DNA of 43,310 nt from Chloromonas sp. AAM2 (Eukaryota; Chlorophyta; Chlorophyceae; Chlamydomonadales; Chlamydomonadaceae): NCBI GenBank assembly GCA_004335635.1, contig QAXH01005772.1, positions 1 through 43,310 of the forward strand, in the 5' to 3' direction. Made by a program: the position numbers and the translations under genes. Shown here in pieces: positions 31,525 to 43,310 of this stretch (positions are counted from its first letter, which is position 1; the number at the start of each line of letters is the position of its first letter). The notes beneath the pieces were generated by a model that saw nothing but the letters and a program-made list of their open reading frames with translations, did no database searches and was not told where the DNA came from.

Positions 31525-34500
31525 TCAATTTAGAGAGCGCATTAGGTCGATGACATTGCTGACCCGATCTGGATCGTAGTACGATGCACGGCTGCAACCC
31601 ACAGCAGTACGGTTGCCGTCGAGAGACATGCGGGGCGTGTTATGGTTGCTAGTCAGAGAGTTGCGTTTGCCATCAAATGAGCACCGTTGAGCACCATTGC
31701 CATTGGTGGTGCCGCGAAAGCCCATTGTGGCGCTGCGACTGCTGTCCACGGAGGTGCGAGGAGAGCGGCCGTTCAAAACGTTCGCTTGCTGTGCGGCCAG
31801 ACTGCTTGGGCCCAGGCAACGGAACAGCTCGCCCAAAGCTTGGGTCGGGCCAGGCGGGTCATGCCTGTGCATCTGCCTGCCCGCAGGGTACCTGTGGCAG
31901 AAAGCAGGCACAGGCAAGGCCAGCATTCAATGCAAGCACGCACCTGGCTCCTAGTTCCCGGATGCACATGGACTGCCTCGGATGATTCCTTTCGTTTTTG
32001 TGCATGGCAACACAGGTTCCTGACGAAGTACGATAGCAATGCTAGCAGTACAGTCACAGTGATGAGAGCTGGTGACCCCAAACGCCTAGGTCAGTTCCAG
32101 AGTCGTGGCTAAGGTTTGGCCGCCTGCGGCAGGGATGCAGCGGCAAGGACACTCCTATTGGCAGCATGGACCGGTTCAGTTGCCGTCAGCCAGCAGCCTC
32201 CTACTCAGCATCCTTCCTATCAGCAGTGCTGTGACCTGGGCTCACCTATTGCTGGGCTGCCTGTCCAACACAGTGGCACTACCCCCTGCTGACATGCGCC
32301 ATGGAACCCTTGACGACTCCACTGGGGGTTCCAGCACTCCACCCCACGGATTGGACTCGAGATAACGCTGCTGGGCAGCTGGCCGCGCCTCCATGATAGC
32401 ACACGGCTCGCTGACGGCGACGTTATTCGTGTCCAAATGGCTGCTGTGAGGCGTGTGTCCCCTTGGAGCGACAGGGTGAAGAAAATAGCCCTTGGATAGG
32501 CTCTGCGGGGGTGCTTTGTGCGCGCTGTGATCCACAGCAAGAAAATTGGGGCTGGCTGCGTTTGAGCTGGTATAGGCAGGGCTGCTTTGTGCATTAGAGC
32601 TTGTGTAGGCAGTACTTGTGTGTGTGGGACTCGTGCGAGTGGGACTGGCGTAGTCGATAGTGCTGTTGAAGTTGATTGTGTTGCCACGCTGTTGAGCATC
32701 GGCCTCCTGAGATAAGAGGGCTACATTGTCGGTGGCTGACTGGAACATTCCGCTGCTGTGGCTGGTGCCGGTTGCAGCTGGAGTGTCAAAGAGATCTGCA
32801 GTGGCGAGGAGCGAAAGGGAGGAAGAGCGCTGCCAGTCAGACGGGCACCATCAAGCGTTGCCACAACAACACTAACGCTGACAATGCGAGTGTTGTGTCA
32901 CCAGGTCATGCTCTGCTTCACTGCAGCTGTTGGCACCGCCGGTTTTGCATTCAGTAAATCCTGGTTGCCAACAGTCCATTAACCAATCTCGCACACGCTC
33001 CAGCGAACTTCTGGACCCAATCACACACATTCTGCAACACATGTCAGCAGTTTCCTTGATTTTACTTCGTTGCACCTGCCAGCCGCCTCAGTGTACCACA
33101 TACCTTCCACGGACAGCGTGTCATCAACGCGCGAGGACTGGCGATCGACCGGCCGAGCGGCCCGCTTGCCGCTGCTGGAAGTCTGGCACCCGTTGCCCCA
33201 CTGCTCAGCCGCCGGGTGCCCACCGCTCTTACAGTCGCTTGAGTGGTGTGACATCCGCATCGAGGCACCATGCTCAGCCGAGTCTGCAGGGCAGCAGCAG
33301 GAAACTCATGTCGCAGAAACGTGAGAGAGAATCATGCTGGCAACCAAATACCGCACTGCTCGAAACCAGTTGGTGTTTCCGTTGATGGGCGTTGACCAGA
33401 CCATTGACTGCCCAACCGATGGGCCAAGGCTTCATCCAAGCCATGGGTATGACAACGTGACATGGGTCGTGCAGGCGCAGTACAACAGATGAACACAAGG
33501 CGCACACAGGCCGCTGAGATTTAAAACGACCAGGCCAGTTGGGATGATTGACAAGACCAGTTAAAAGAGTGAGTTCAAAACAGGTGTCAGGATCTGGTAG
33601 CATCCTGGAGTTCTGTTGCTGCTGCTCTGACACCGTCCTGGAACCTCCTAGTCTGATATACCTGTATATAATACATACATACATATTTAACTGGAGAGTC
33701 TGATGGCATTCTGGAACTTTGTTGCTTCTGCAAAGCAATAGGTTGTGCTCACCATGCCTTTCAAGGCTGCAGCGCCGTGAGTTACTGCCTGTGCCGCTAG
33801 TGACAGCGCCCCCCGCACCATATGGCTTGCCAGAAGACCGCCGCGATGGGGAAGAGAAGGCCGCTAGGTTGCAGAGCGCATTGTGCACCAAATCCGCAGT
33901 TATGCAGAGTTGGCTGGCGGAAGTGGGGCTTGGACGACGCTGTAAGCAGCATATGACTCTTGTCATGTTTCAGTGCCGTTGAGCACCTAGATGTACATTG
34001 GTTTCGGCAGCTGTAATAGGACGGTGGCCCTATCACAAGCGGTTGCGATGCAGATCAATGAAAGCCACATGAATTCATTAATAAGAAATGGTAATGCCGG
34101 TATGTGAGCCACATGAACTCGCCATGCTACCAGGTTTGATTTGCCAGAGCTGGTATGCTGCATGCGTTGAGCGTTTTGTGTACGCGGCTTCTGCTGCTTC
34201 TGGCTGCTTTTACTGCTGCCAGCTACTGTCTAGCCTGTTGGAGCCACGGCCCAAACGCCCGCATTTTGCAGAGTTACAGCTCAGATCGGCCCTGGGCAGA
34301 CTCGGCGTGCACATGGTGTGTTTGTAAGGCGGTAGATGTAATGCATGTTGTGCCAATCAAGCAAGGAGTGAGGGCGTGCGCGCAATCCATAGATCCGACA
34401 TGCAGCACCGCATGGCGGGCGGAGCGGTCCGTACCTGAAGCGCAGAGGGCTGGCTTGTCCTGCGCGATGACAGCAGCCGAGGACTGGAATGATCCGAAGA

Positions 34501-37500
34501 AAGCCTGTGCGAGTCCCTCCTACTAGGGTGTCCTCGAGCAAGCAACTCAGAGGAGGTGAAGGGGGCAGGCCACGACAGTGCACCTGCTGGCGGGGCTTGA
34601 TGTTCTGCTGCCGCGTAAGAAGACGCTTCCAATGGTGTTGCTGACGGGGATGATGCATCAGGCTCCCCAAAACCTTCCATTAAGCTGCACAACGCCAACA
34701 CAAAATATCTCAGTATGGCTCAAGCAAAAATCACTGTTTTGCCTGGTGTGTTTCAGTGCTGAGCAGTCATTTGCTTCCTCCGACACCAATTGCGAAGAAA
34801 TGTTCGTACCTCAATTTGGCTCGCTCAGCGTAAGCCAAACCCCGCAGGCCTCAACGACTCGTTCTTCTGCGTGTAATATTGCTGCAGATTGTGCCCACAA
34901 TGCTGCAAACGCCAGGCTCCGAGTAAATGAGGTCACTGGCCGTCAGTGTTTTGGCGTGCAAGGTGCGACGGCACTGTCTTGATGCTATGCGCAGATGAGA
35001 CTGTTACATCAATATGCAGAATATGGCAATATAGAGGCAATGGGATACGCAATCCCGACTCTATGACCATGCCTGAATAACCGTAACTGCTTTCAAATGT
35101 CACAGCGCGGCTTAATGCATCGCAAGCGCAGCCATGTTGGTACTACAGCGGGGCATGAGCACTACCGAGTGAGACATCTTGCGAGATGGAAAGTTTTACG
35201 TGTTGTTTGTTGAGTTGCTGTGGACAATCTCCGTGCAGGGCAACCACGTCGTGAGACCTGGTGAAGTCATGCAGGCGGATATACTTGCGTACGTGTAGGT
35301 GGGTGCGGTGGGTGGTGCCACATGCTGGTGTGTGGGGTCGGAACTATAGATATCAGCGGGTGTACCTCGTGGGCAAGCAGTGAGCGTGCATGCAAGCTAT
35401 TTCTTCATTCCATTCTTCTTTCCATTCTCATTCCTGTGGGATGTGCATACAAGCCAATCATTTACAAAATAACATCGCGTTGGCCTCTCTCTGGTCAGTC
35501 GTTTACACGGGAGCATGCCAGCAAGCCCAGTAGTGTCGTGTACCCAAATGCTGGCGTGCCACGTGCAAAGGACAAGGATTTCACAGATCCTATACCACCC
35601 AAACGCAACTGGTGCAGAGAACTTGTTCAGCTAGACGCTCGTCAACCCTGCTAGGCTTGTACAGGCACAATGCGTTTGCGACAAACAATTTACTCCGCTT
35701 TGAATTGGGCAATGACTTGGACATGACCATGATTGCTATTGACACAATATTGGTGGTTAACAGACCCACCATGAGGTGTAAATTCCCTTCTAGCTAAGGT
35801 CATACAGGCTGATCGGATACTAGGCCGATCGGAAATCGGGACTGTCACTGGCAATGCACGTTAAGGCTGAATTCATATGACCCTGTACTGAGCACGCTCA
35901 CACCGGAATCAGACTGAATCCTAGCTGTTTGCAATGAATCGACCGCCTAAGTAAGGCAATTGGTCGGATCTGCTCAACAAGCTAACGCATGTCTAGGCGT
36001 GCGCGCTTTTGTACAAACACGTCCTGTAACAGCTGCTTCTTGTACACCTCCCACCGCATCGTTTTCTCAAGCTGCCCCCTGTGCAGCAAACGCAGAGCCA
36101 CAAAAAGGAGCAATCAGTCCAGTGCCCAGACAGGTTTGCATTGTTGGCACGCTGACGTACTTCAACGGTCAGCTGCCAGCAGAGATTGCAACTGGCGGGG
36201 TGCTCATGTAAGAAACAGAGATTGCAATCAGGCCAGCCCTTACACCGCCTAACAGCTGCCTGCAGTTTTCGATGACAGTCGCTTGTCGGCTGAGATGGTA
36301 ACGGGAAATGCTCAGAGCAACTGACGGGCTTTCCAGCACGTTCCAAACAGCACTGTTTTACATTCCAAGCACTAGATTGCAGGCCTAGTCTTCATGAGCG
36401 CTTGCCTAGTGGATGAACACGCACCTGATGGCCTCGTCGGACACAAGAGGCTTGCCTTCCATGGGCTCCTGGTTCCAAAGGAAAGTGGCCATGTCACCTA
36501 AGCGAGCCTGCATGGATGACTGCACATTTGACCTGTACTCTTGCACACATTGCCTCACAACTCACCAGAAAACATGGGTGTATTCGTCACAATGCCACTG
36601 TCCACAAGTCATGATGCGTAAAGACTGCGCCCTTTTCAATCAGGTCTCTTGACAGACTTGACTGCCCTCCATGGGAACAAGTGACGAGTTGAGCAGTGTG
36701 TTGCTGCAGTTCTTTCATGTTATGGCAGGTTGGTTAGTCTGGCGTGGAGCACAAGCAAGTCCCCTTCATTGCAGAGTTGCTCTTTGTTGTTACTCGTGAG
36801 TTTACCTCTCTTGACCGTTCGCCCTTATGCCAGTTGAAGTTTAAGATCGACTGCGCTCTTGACATGTAATTCTAGCACAGGGGATGCATCGGCGCTGCTC
36901 CAATCCTCGGACTACCTCGCACCAACCGATTCTCAATCTGCTCCTCATGAATGCTCGGTTTATCACTTCTCTCTCATCTAGCAAACTTTGCATACTGCTT
37001 AGTATGCCTCTCACCTCGGCTTCGGCGCGGTCCAGCAACAGCACTTCCACGTTCGTGTCAGCAACCGCGCTGACCACTCGCCGCTTGCTTGTGTCGCCAC
37101 GATTGCCCTCTCCAAAAATGCGTCCCGACCCCAGCTGCCCCATTTCCACAAAAACCACAGGTTCATCACCCAGATGCCTCGGACAAGCGCTAGCAAACGC
37201 CTTGCGAGCCGCCGTCGGCAACTGTCCAGAGATTAAGCCGCCTGAGCGTGCCAACGACCCTCTTGCCATGCTCCCTATCGTCGTCATTGGTGGATTGTCG
37301 CTGGTCGGTGTTGCGGCCGCGCTTGAGGCATAATCATCAGCCGCCAACAGTGACTGTTCTGGAAACCTCTTGCTTTTCAGTGTTTCCAACAACCGGTCTG
37401 TGGCCCCTTCCGAGCGGCCCAAAGCTCCGGGCTCCGCCGCACCGAGCGGACTCAGCGCAGCGACAACCTCCAGGGACGCCTGCGGAGAAAGCGCTAAGGA

Positions 37501-40500
37501 CGTGGAACGTCGGCTCAGCGCGTGTTTCATTACGCGAGTTGATGCACGCCCGACATCTCGTAGGTGTGCCTTCGCCTCCCTGTCCTGCTGGATCTGCATC
37601 GCACTGCTGTCGTCATATCTCACGCTCGACTTGCGCGGACTGCTGCTGCCGCCACCAGCTCTCGGTGACACCAAAGCTGCCGCAGCCGCTGCTGTATCTT
37701 CATCATTCATACCATCGCCGTCAGATCCGTCGCTGCCGGATTTTGGCTTGTGCCAGGCCTTCCTTGGTTTTGTTTTGGCGCTTATCATCCCTTCCGCAAT
37801 ATTCAACGGGCTCAAGGGCCCATGGCCAGCTCTAGGCGTGGAGTGCTTGCTGCCACGACCCGGGGACTTAAAATGCATTGAGAATGGCGTGCTTGAGTGA
37901 GACTTAGAGCTTGGGCTCTGGGCTTTGCTTGGGCCCACGCCGTGGTCCCCGGCTGGAAGGCGCAATGGTGGCACCTTGAATTTTGTGTAAGAGTTGGTGG
38001 TATGCGCTGTGGTGCCCGCCTCGCTGTCTTCCTCCTGCCCAGGTGTTGTGAGCTTCACTTGGACATGCAGGTTGCCGCGTCTAGCTGTTACCTTGGGCGA
38101 CGCCTGGCGGGGGCTGCCCGGGGCATGAGGGGAGCTTGCACCGGAGGGCGACGGATGCATGGAGTCGCTATTGAGGTGGTCGTGAGAAGGCTTAGGTGAT
38201 AAAGCGGAATTGCCTGCTTGATGCTGCAGGCGTGGTCGGTGGGTGAGAGCACCAGACATGTGCATGGAGCCCAGGGTGTATGAGGGGGGGCAGCCAGCGC
38301 TCGAAGACGGCAAGCCTTGAACCTGCAGTCAAAATCATAACATTTGATTCTGCTGATCAGCCCTGCGTCTTGCCAGATGGATTGATAATCAGTCCGATCA
38401 CTACAAGCCACCCACCTGGCGGTGCACCAGGACAGTCCGGGGTGTTGTCAGAACCTCCAACTGGTGTCTCAGGCCAGCCATCGTGTTTGTAAGATTGTTA
38501 ATAGACTTGCGTGTGGCATGCTGCACCTGCAAGGCGGTAAGCAGATAGAAGCACCGGTCTGTGTTGAGGCAGCTCCTGAGCAGCGACCAGGCGCCCCATT
38601 TCACGAACGGTCAGGTCATCTGGGCTTGGCCCACACTCAGCCTCAAGAGTTGAAGACTAGTACATTCAGCAAGACGTTGCTATGTACAAGCCCGATTGCG
38701 CGCCGGCTCCTGCTGTACAGTCATGGTTGATCACGACTACGGGCGTCCGCCTAATATAAACAGAACCACACACACCTGCAGTTCCCTGAGCAGCCTTACG
38801 TAGCCCCTCCTGACAATGAACACCTCATCCCCCTCCGTGCCTTGGCGGAATACAAGACTACCGGCCGGGACGCTGCGCACGCGCATGAGACGAGCCATGC
38901 GCATGAGCTGTGAGCGACTGAGCTGCCCAAAGATCGGCAAATCCTCCAGAAAGGATGCGACCTGCACAGGGCATGGCGCCAGGATTGAGCATGCCGCCTA
39001 CGTTTGCCTCAGCGGTTGACTTCTGCCGGCGGTGCCAGGCCTGGCCACGCGCTGTGCATTGCTCACTCCCGCTCCAACTTGCGCCATGGTTAAGGTAGTT
39101 TGCTTCGGCCTTCTTTTGCTGGCGCCTACTCACCAGCCTCTGTCACGTGTACGTCTCTGGCCTTTCCTCGCACCTGTCGTGCATCCCATCTGGGGTCCTC
39201 AGCAAGCAACTGCTGCCACTGCTCCTGAGTCACCACTGCCACGTCACACTGATCCACTGCCGTGGCTGTGCCGCCCCACACACGCGGCACCCCCGCCACG
39301 GGCCACAGGCGAGTGCGGGGAGTGGCCAGGTCGCTGCCTGCAGGATACACACATGCATTGCCACTGCATAAACAAGGACACGATGTGGTCATGCTACAAA
39401 CAGCCTGGCAACGTGTGGCCGCTGATGCGGCTAGTACTCGGAAACAGTAGGCCACCACAGGGTCATTCTATGTACAGACGTGCTGCTGGCGTGGTCATAG
39501 ACTATGAACGGGTAGTCTAAGTTGAAAAGCTAGCTTTGTGCAAATTGAACCCTATGACTGGTACAAAGTGTGCGCTCTGACAGGCACTGGCTACCTGTTG
39601 GCTGCGGCCACATCCCTGGCATGCTATGCCCTCCAACGGGTGCCGCTGGTAGAAAAGATCCCAGGCTGGACGGGGCTTCCAGGACGACTGTTTCCTCCTG
39701 GCAGGCTGCACCGTCCGCGCTATGGGGTACGTACTCAACCTGCAGAATGGGGCACGTCAGTGTGCGAATCGTGATTGAAAGTAAGGCTAGCCAGGCATAA
39801 CATCTGTGATTACTTTTCCGAGCGGGCCCTTGTCTAGCTCAGCCCAAAGCCTTCAATAGCTTGTGTGAAAGGTATCTAAGGCTTGCTATCCCTGTTCAGC
39901 TGTCTCTGCTTTGCCTAGGTGTCCCAGGTTAGCCTCAGCAAACCCCTGTCTGCCATTTGGAGTTGATGTTCATTCCCTATCGACCCCTCCGCTGACAGGC
40001 GGTGCAGCTCTCTGACCCTTAGCACATGGCTGCTTGCCATACGAGTAGCTCCTGCCTAGCCAACTCACCTGCCCGCCTATCAGAAAGTAAACACAGTGCA
40101 TTGGGGTGTTGGGCAGGCAGAGCACGTCCCCGTCATCAAACTGTTGCAACTGAGCAATGCGGCCGAGTTGCAGCCGTGCGCTGCGTGTAAGATGCTGACA
40201 GGCGTATGTTCCGTAGAACATGTCATCGACTGCAGTGATGTCGGCCTCTGTGCGGGCTTCTGGGGACTGCAGAAAGAAGGTCCTTCGGATTGAGCGGCGT
40301 GAGAAGCTGCGCGCTCGGTTGATGCCGCCGCCAAAGCGGGCTGAACGGGCGGGTGCATAGGCACCTGCAGAAAGACATGTGCCTGCACCCGTCTTTCCGT
40401 GGTACTTGCGTATTGCATCGTTTATCCAGCTTATTTATTGTATTTATAACATCACACAACAAAACGTGTCGGGTGAACATAAACAAAATTCTGAGTGTGT

Positions 40501-41397
40501 CACAGTCCTGAGGGAATTGCATGCTTTGATTGTGAGATGCCTCAAGAGATGGGGGGTTATACCGTGTGGAAAGCACTGTGACAGGCGTGTACAGGATGCT
40601 GACAACAGGCGTATAACATCTGGAAGTGCTGATGATAATGCATGTTCGCGAGGCCAGATGTTGATGATGTGCCCAGCAAGATCGTGCTCCATGCCGAACA
40701 AACATATGGCATGACTCATGACTCTAGCATGGCGGTGCATGCTGAAACACAAGCACAATTTTTGGTACGGAAGTTGCCAACAAAGTTGTTGGGTGCCTAG
40801 TAGAATGTGGTGCAGGCTGCACTAGCGTGGCGCTCTGGTGCTTGGGCCAGCTTCTGCCAACGAGGCTGGTGCTATACAGCTATGCGCTGAAGGTGAAAAT
40901 GTAGGATTCGGCTCCTGGCACACATGCAAAGGCATAGTTGGCTAGCTTTGAGTTTGTGCAGAGATGACATCAGGCAAATGAGACAATCTGCCCTTCTGTA
41001 CCAAAAATTTGAATCCCACCCGGCGTACGGATATCGATTACCCACCGGAAGGGCAGGTTGCTAGGCCAGTTGCCGAAGGCGGAGTTGACGGCTCCTCTGC
41101 TGCACGTGTCTGACCACGATCGCTGGCCGAAAGCGATGAAAAGTCGAGGACAGGCACGGCAGCGGGACTCCGGGCAGGACTGAGCTTGCTACCCAGTAGC
41201 TTTTCATGGCTGTCAAGTAATAGCTGCGCTCGGGAGTCTCGCTTGCCCACCAAATGGTTCATGAAAGCACCCCCCACGTGGAATGCCATTACGGCAACCT
41301 TCCATAGGCGGGATGACACTACCTGAATTTCATTTCCTTCTATTTCATCGGAAGCAGGTGGGAGAGAACAATTTGATCGAGTAACCGACCGGCACAT
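31525..41397 (-). CDS. Tandem cyclic-nucleotide-binding-domain protein with a large insert and Ser-rich tail
   Basis: Thirteen exons on minus: 41397-41046, 40364-40069, 39739-39595, 39337-39174, 38961-38776, 38526-38416, 38322-36916, 36519-36425, 34684-34435, 33939-33753, 33283-33104, 32795-32246 and 31891-31525 (TGA); phases agree and give 1429 residues. First cNMP-like domain, about 160-315: RTEADITAVDDMF helix, FDDGDVLCLPNTPMHCVYFL, GGQVEYV and TAVDQCDVAVVTQEQW. Second: FLEDLPIFGQLSRSQLMRMA, VPAGSLVFRQGTEGDEVFIV and RRGYVRLLRELQ (319-380). The rest of its barrel appears only at 807 onward: EMGQLGSGRIFGEGNRGD then TSKRRVVSAVADTNVEVLLL, with an FGE and Arg like the phosphate-binding cassette. 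The 425 residues between are Ser/Pro/Ala-rich. The last 500 residues are disordered, with SLDG/SFDG-type Ser-Arg sites. Such domains bind cAMP or cGMP, or have lost binding. The overall layout resembles CNBD2-like proteins. The first exon start is uncertain. Confidence 0.8.
34685..36424. other. Long intron of the cNMP-domain gene
   Basis: A 1.7-kb intron between exons 8 and 9, flanked by CAG/GTGCGT donor and GTGCAG acceptor on minus. Frames inside (such as 35960-36211 on +) have no splice partners or known motifs. No element was recognised. Confidence 0.45.
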
Positions 41398-42389
41398 GCC
41401 GTACCTCCAAAAGTGGAATTTTCGATTTCACACCGTACATCACGGTTGGAACGTTTGCTGTACCACCTTTTGCGTTCCCAATGCAAGCTCAGCATGTCAT
41501 GCTTCGCAGATGCAGCCTTGAGCACACAGATGCAGACGGTGCTGGTGCAATGAACACAGGCTCACATCCTAGCAGGAGTAGGCGTACCCAACGCTAGGCA
41601 GGTGATTCACATTCAGCACATCCATCACCTACCATGCCCCCAAAATCAGCCTCCCAAATGCCTTGTGATACAGTGTAGGGTCAGGACGGGAAGAAACGTG
41701 TGTAGGACGCACTGAGGAAAGCGAAACTGACGCAGGTAATCAAACACACCCTGTGCGTCTCTGGGTTTATATATGGAAGATTTGCACAACTGGAAGATTT
41801 GCACACCACACGACGCAGTGGATATGTTGTAGTGCACAAACGACACTGGCTATTCTTTGCATTCACGAAGTGACCTGCGTAGTGCCAGGACTTTGTGTGC
41901 ATCGAGTTTATGTTAATATAGCATGCTATCACACTGAGTAGTTGGACCGGTCGACTCGTTTGTACTCATGTTAAATCAGAGATAAGCAAATGACAGCTCA
42001 CGTTCAAGTGCTTGCAGAACGGGACAAGAAATGGTACTTGGTGCTTCAGTCACCTCAAAGCGCTTGATCAACGAACGACATGTTTCCTGCCAGCAGATCG
42101 GAGAACGGCAGCATGCACACATTTCAAGCATTGTTGCTCAGAAAAGGCCCTGCCACACTCCTCTGATGGTTGCAAACAGTTCATGATAACCAAGGAAGAC
42201 ACTCCTTGACGGCTTGGCAAGAGCCATCACTCATCAGTGCCGCAATAAATAGACAGGCAATAAATGGACATCACCGACTAGGAAAATTGACGCCCAGTAG
42301 TGACAGCGCATCCTTGTCACAGCGCTGTGACCTCGTCCATCGTGTTCAAAATCATGGCTATGAGAAAGTTGTCCATGTCACAAGGTGTG
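41398..42389. other. Intergenic region between the GatA 3' end and the cNMP gene start
   Basis: About 1 kb, head-to-tail on minus. It must contain the GatA 3' UTR and the promoter of the cNMP-domain gene. It is AT-richer than the exons, with no clear TATA box, repeat or gene. Confidence 0.45.
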
Positions 42390-42976
42390 CTACGCTGCTG
42401 CTGTTGGCAGTTCCGGGTGCTGCAGTGCTGTGGTCTGCTCCAGCACATGGCCTATGTGGAGCAGGTCAGCCTCGCACATGGAGCGCCCCACAAGCTGCAG
42501 GCCCACCGGGAGAGAGGGACCAGACGCCTGCATGGATACAGCAGACACACGGACTGAGTTGAAGCCATTTGATCCACGGAAGACTCTGATGCGTTGCAGC
42601 CGAAGACGCAGGTCCATCAGACGTGTACTGCTCTTGCTCATGCGGAGCCACACAATGATCAATTTGTCTACCTGACATGCACTGACTGCACATGACGACC
42701 CTTGCAAGCACTCTAGTTATCACACAACGCGGTGCCTTCAGCTGGCAAAGCAGCCCCAGTCCGTTCCCGCACCTGGGGCGCATAGGCCACGGGCAGCACC
42801 AGTGCCGGCAGCCCTGCCAGGTTGATGTTTACCGTTGACAGGTCACCCACGTACATGGCCAGCGGGTCGCTAAGCTTTTCGCCCAGCTTGTACGCAAGTG
42901 TGGGCGCGGCCGGGCACAGCAGCGCGTCGTACCGTTGGAGGGCACCTTCTAGCTCCTGGCGGATCAGGGTGCGGAC
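42390..42976 (-). CDS. gatA: GatA, glutamyl-tRNA(Gln) amidotransferase subunit A, C-terminal exons (5' part outside window)
   Basis: Two exons on minus, 42976-42773 and 42527-42390 (TAG), joined in phase 0. The first reads VRTLIRQELEGALQRYDALL then CPAAPTLAYKLGEKLSDPLA and MYVGDLSTVNINLAGLPALV; the second, LPVGLQLVGRSMCEADLLHI then GHVLEQTTAL. These are the conserved C-terminal blocks of the amidase-signature family, and the KLGEK-x-DPLAMY-x-D and NLAGLPA wording is that of GatA. GatA hydrolyses glutamine to supply ammonia for converting Glu-tRNA(Gln) to Gln-tRNA(Gln), with GatB and GatC, in plastids and mitochondria. The catalytic Ser-Ser-Lys triad lies in upstream exons outside the window, so activity and targeting peptide cannot be judged. 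The preceding intron contains a minisatellite. Confidence 0.9.
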
Positions 42977-43162
42977 CTGCAGCCGGGAATGGGTATGGCA
43001 AGGAGCTTCATGTGCAGGCCAGGCCTCTCACTGACAAGCAAGACATCTCAGGGCAAGCAGTGGGTCACAAGAGTGTTCAGAGAAGAGTGTTCATGCACAC
43101 ATGCAGCGACCGCGAACTGCTTCAAGCCGCGTACTAATAACCAGGACAAGTATGGGCACATG

Positions 43163-43310
43163 TGTGGGAGCAGGGCACGTATGTGGGAGCAGGGCACGTG
43201 TGTGGGAGCAGGAGCAGGGCGCGTGTGGGAGAGCAGGAGCAGGGCACGTGTGTGGGAGCAGGAGCAGGGCACGTGTGTGGGAGCAGGAGCAGGGCGCGTG
43301 TGTGGGAGCA
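43163..43310. repeat. GTGGGAGCAGGAGCAGGGCACGTGT-type minisatellite, running off the window
   Basis: At least six units of about 19-27 bp, variants of GGGAGCAGGAGCAGGGCACG plus TGTGT, continue to the window edge. Units differ by presence of one or two GAGCAG blocks. It lies in an intron of the GatA gene. Confidence 0.9.

Noticed and set aside
35960..36211. An 83-codon + frame with a transit-peptide-like composition
   Set aside because: It lies in an intron of the opposite-strand cNMP gene, has no splice partner or known domain, and stops early.
43163..43310. CRISPR array
   Set aside because: The repeats are contiguous, with no unique spacers of constant length, and lie in an intron of a eukaryotic gene; it is a minisatellite.

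Overview
The window is nuclear DNA of a eukaryote, most likely a flagellated chlorophyte green alga of the Chlamydomonadales type. The evidence is many short exons separated by GT-AG introns of about 0.1-1.7 kb, C-ending codons in exons, mixed base composition outside them, CAG/Gln-rich coding tracts, a TGTAA motif downstream of one stop codon, and a gene for the cilium-specific factor ZMYND10. I assign no species. All gene models were built by eye from splice sites. Each exon listed keeps the reading frame and agrees in intron phase with its neighbours, unless stated otherwise.

Layout, left to right. The last two exons of a VAS1/ISS1-like class I PLP aminotransferase lie on + (359-1297, cut by the window edge). 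A Gln-rich coiled-coil protein is on - (8532-4795, perhaps running on to 3982). An unrecognised Pro/Gln-rich protein with clathrin/AP2-like short motifs is on - (11548-9301). A repeat-rich gap of 2.5 kb holds two inverted-repeat elements and a decayed LINE-like fragment. The mitochondrial porin VDAC is on - (15169-14087). A class V PLP enzyme of the isopenicillin-N-epimerase / L-cysteine-desulfhydrase-like group has nine exons on - (21708-16412). ZMYND10, a dynein-arm preassembly factor, has eleven exons on + (22484-27899) and is divergent from the PLP enzyme across 775 bp. A 3.6 kb gap with weak exon candidates follows. A large tandem cyclic-nucleotide-binding-domain protein has thirteen exons on - (41397-31525). 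The last two exons of an organellar GatA amidase are on - (42976-42390), running off the right edge into a minisatellite intron.

The genes do not form a pathway. They are ordinary dispersed nuclear genes (amino-acid metabolism, mitochondrial porin, organellar translation, ciliary assembly, probable cyclic-nucleotide signalling). The most noteworthy points are: a ZMYND10 that keeps the whole conserved body but lacks the C-terminal MYND zinc finger, ending instead in about 350 unrelated residues; a second cNMP-binding domain split by an insert of about 425 residues; a 43-bp tandem duplication carrying a ZMYND10 splice acceptor; a repeat family whose three copies here are all intronic; and two inverted-repeat element families in the 12 kb region.
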